Of a stretch of 7,547 bases of DNA, positions 6,514 to 7,547 are shown one piece after another. Source of the stretch: Zoogloeaceae bacterium (GTDB taxonomy: Bacteria > Pseudomonadota > Gammaproteobacteria > Burkholderiales > Rhodocyclaceae). The stretch is taken from NCBI GenBank assembly GCA_031273145.1, contig JAISSL010000057.1:1-7547 (forward strand), given 5' to 3'. A program made the position numbers and the translations under genes. The notes beneath the pieces are model-generated. The model saw nothing but the letters and a program-made list of their open reading frames with translations, was not told the origin of the DNA and made no database searches. Within the stretch, counting starts at the first letter, position 1. The number at the start of each line of letters is the position of its first letter.

Positions 6514-7547
6514 ATGTCTGGCAATACGTTTGGCAAACTTTTTACGGTAACTTCCTTTGGCGAATCGCATGGCGCGGCGGTTGGCTGCGTGGTGGCGGGG
6601 TGTCCGCCGGGGCTTTTGCTCTCCGAAGCCGATATTCAGGGAGACCTTGACCGGAGAAAACCGGGGACTTCGCGTCACGTTACCCAGCGCAAGGAACCGG
6701 ATACGGTGGAAATCCTCTCTGGCGTGTTTGAGGGGCAGACGACCGGCGCGCCGATTGCGCTTCTGATTCGCAATCAGGATCAGCGGAGCAAGGATTACAG
6801 CCGGATTGCCGGGCTTTTTCGTCCCGGTCATGCCGATTATGCGTACCTGCAAAAGTATGGTTTGCGGGATTACCGGGGCGGCGGACGCGCCAGCGCGCGA
6901 GAGACGGCGGGCAGGGTTGCGGCGGGCGCGATTGCGCGTAAATGGTTGCGGGAGCGTTATCGGGTGGTGATTCGGGGCTGGATGAGCGCCCTGGGGACGC
7001 TTGAGATTCCCTTTGTCAATGAGGCGGATATTGACGCTAACCCATTTTTCGCGCCGGATAATGGCAAGGTGGCGGAACTGGAAGCCTGCATGGACGCGCT
7101 GCGGCACGAGGGCGATTCTATCGGCGCGAGATTGACCGTGACGGCCAGAGGTTTGCCGCCCGGTTGGGGCGAGCCGGTTTTTGCCCGGCTGGATGCCGAG
7201 ATTGCCGGCGCGATGATGGGCATCAACGCGGTCAAGGGCGTGGAAATTGGCGCGGGGTTTGCGGCGGTCACGCAACGGGGAAGCGAACACAACGATGAAC
7301 TAACCCCCGCAGGCTTTGCCAGCAACCACGCGGGCGGGATTGTGGGGGGAATTTCGACCGGGCAGGATATTGTCGTCCATCTGGCAGTCAAGCCAACGCC
7401 CAGTATTCGCCAGTCGCGCCGTACCATTGATGTAATGGGGAATCCGGTTCTCGTGGCGACGGAAGGCAGGCACGACCCCTGCGTGGGCATTCGCGCAACG
7501 CCGATTGCGGAAGCCATGCTGGCGCTGGTCTTGATGGATCACGCGCT
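6514..7547 (+). CDS. aroC: Chorismate synthase (partial, C-terminus outside window)
   Basis: It catalyses the last step of the shikimate pathway, converting 5-enolpyruvylshikimate-3-phosphate to chorismate with reduced FMN. From the ATG at 6514 there are 344 complete codons, of about 360 expected. FGESHG at residues 15-20 is the first family signature, followed by [43 protein letters not shown] and the second signature region [21 protein letters not shown]. Further on come [31 protein letters not shown] and the near-terminal [27 protein letters not shown]. Active-site residues expected in the family appear intact. The ribosome site is weak (GGA at 6505-6507). No clear promoter was seen; a dRS3-like repeat lies just upstream. 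Confidence 0.98.
   Translation, partial: MSGNTFGKLFTVTSFGESHGAAVGCVVAGCPPGLLLSEADIQGDLDRRKPGTSRHVTQRKEPDTVEILSGVFEGQTTGAPIALLIRNQDQRSKDYSRIAGLFRPGHADYAYLQKYGLRDYRGGGRASARETAGRVAAGAIARKWLRERYRVVIRGWMSALGTLEIPFVNEADIDANPFFAPDNGKVAELEACMDALRHEGDSIGARLTVTARGLPPGWGEPVFARLDAEIAGAMMGINAVKGVEIGAGFAAVTQRGSEHNDELTPAGFASNHAGGIVGGISTGQDIVVHLAVKPTPSIRQSRRTIDVMGNPVLVATEGRHDPCVGIRATPIAEAMLALVLMDHA

Noticed and set aside
6469..7290. 273-codon minus-strand ORF
   Set aside because: It is antisense to aroC, which carries all family signatures.

Overview
The window reads as a proteobacterial chromosome segment of moderately high GC. The AroC, YajQ, ArgG (short, about 400-residue type) and YgiQ sequences look most like betaproteobacterial or related gammaproteobacterial proteins. 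This is my recognition of the protein sequences, not a database search. Apart from one restriction-modification gene, the content is housekeeping.

Left part, minus strand (1-3742). Transcription runs leftward from a TATAAT promoter into rnpB, the RNase P RNA (about 3742 to 3358). It continues through ygiQ (radical SAM, 3321-1291) and then into a gene open at the left edge: an MmeI-like fused endonuclease/DNA methyltransferase (1288 to beyond base 1). Its start codon lies 2 bp from the ygiQ stop and its Shine-Dalgarno sequence is inside the last ygiQ codons. The ygiQ reading frame stays open well into rnpB, so naive gene calling would give it a false N-terminal extension of 81 residues.

Middle (3743-4333), about 590 bp without a recognised protein gene. 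It carries the rnpB promoter firing left and a possible promoter firing right. The rightward promoter is followed by two tandem tRNA-like elements (3903-3980 and 3998-4072). Each can be folded into a cloverleaf-like shape with a 7-bp acceptor-like stem, a T-loop TTCGAAT and a central hairpin. The hairpin differs almost completely in sequence between the copies but keeps 8 pairs and one mismatch in both. Neither has a usable anticodon or an encoded CCA end, so they are not ordinary tRNAs. This is the most unusual thing in the window. A possible 41-codon ORF with a good ribosome site and the presumptive argG promoter and leader follow.

Right part, plus strand (4334-7547). argG (arginine biosynthesis), ppnP (nucleoside phosphorylase) and yajQ (nucleotide-binding DUF520 protein) are closely spaced, each of the last two behind its own ribosome site, and look like one operon. 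After a 97-bp gap with a possible weak terminator and a dRS3-like inverted repeat comes aroC (chorismate synthase), which runs off the right edge lacking only its last few residues.
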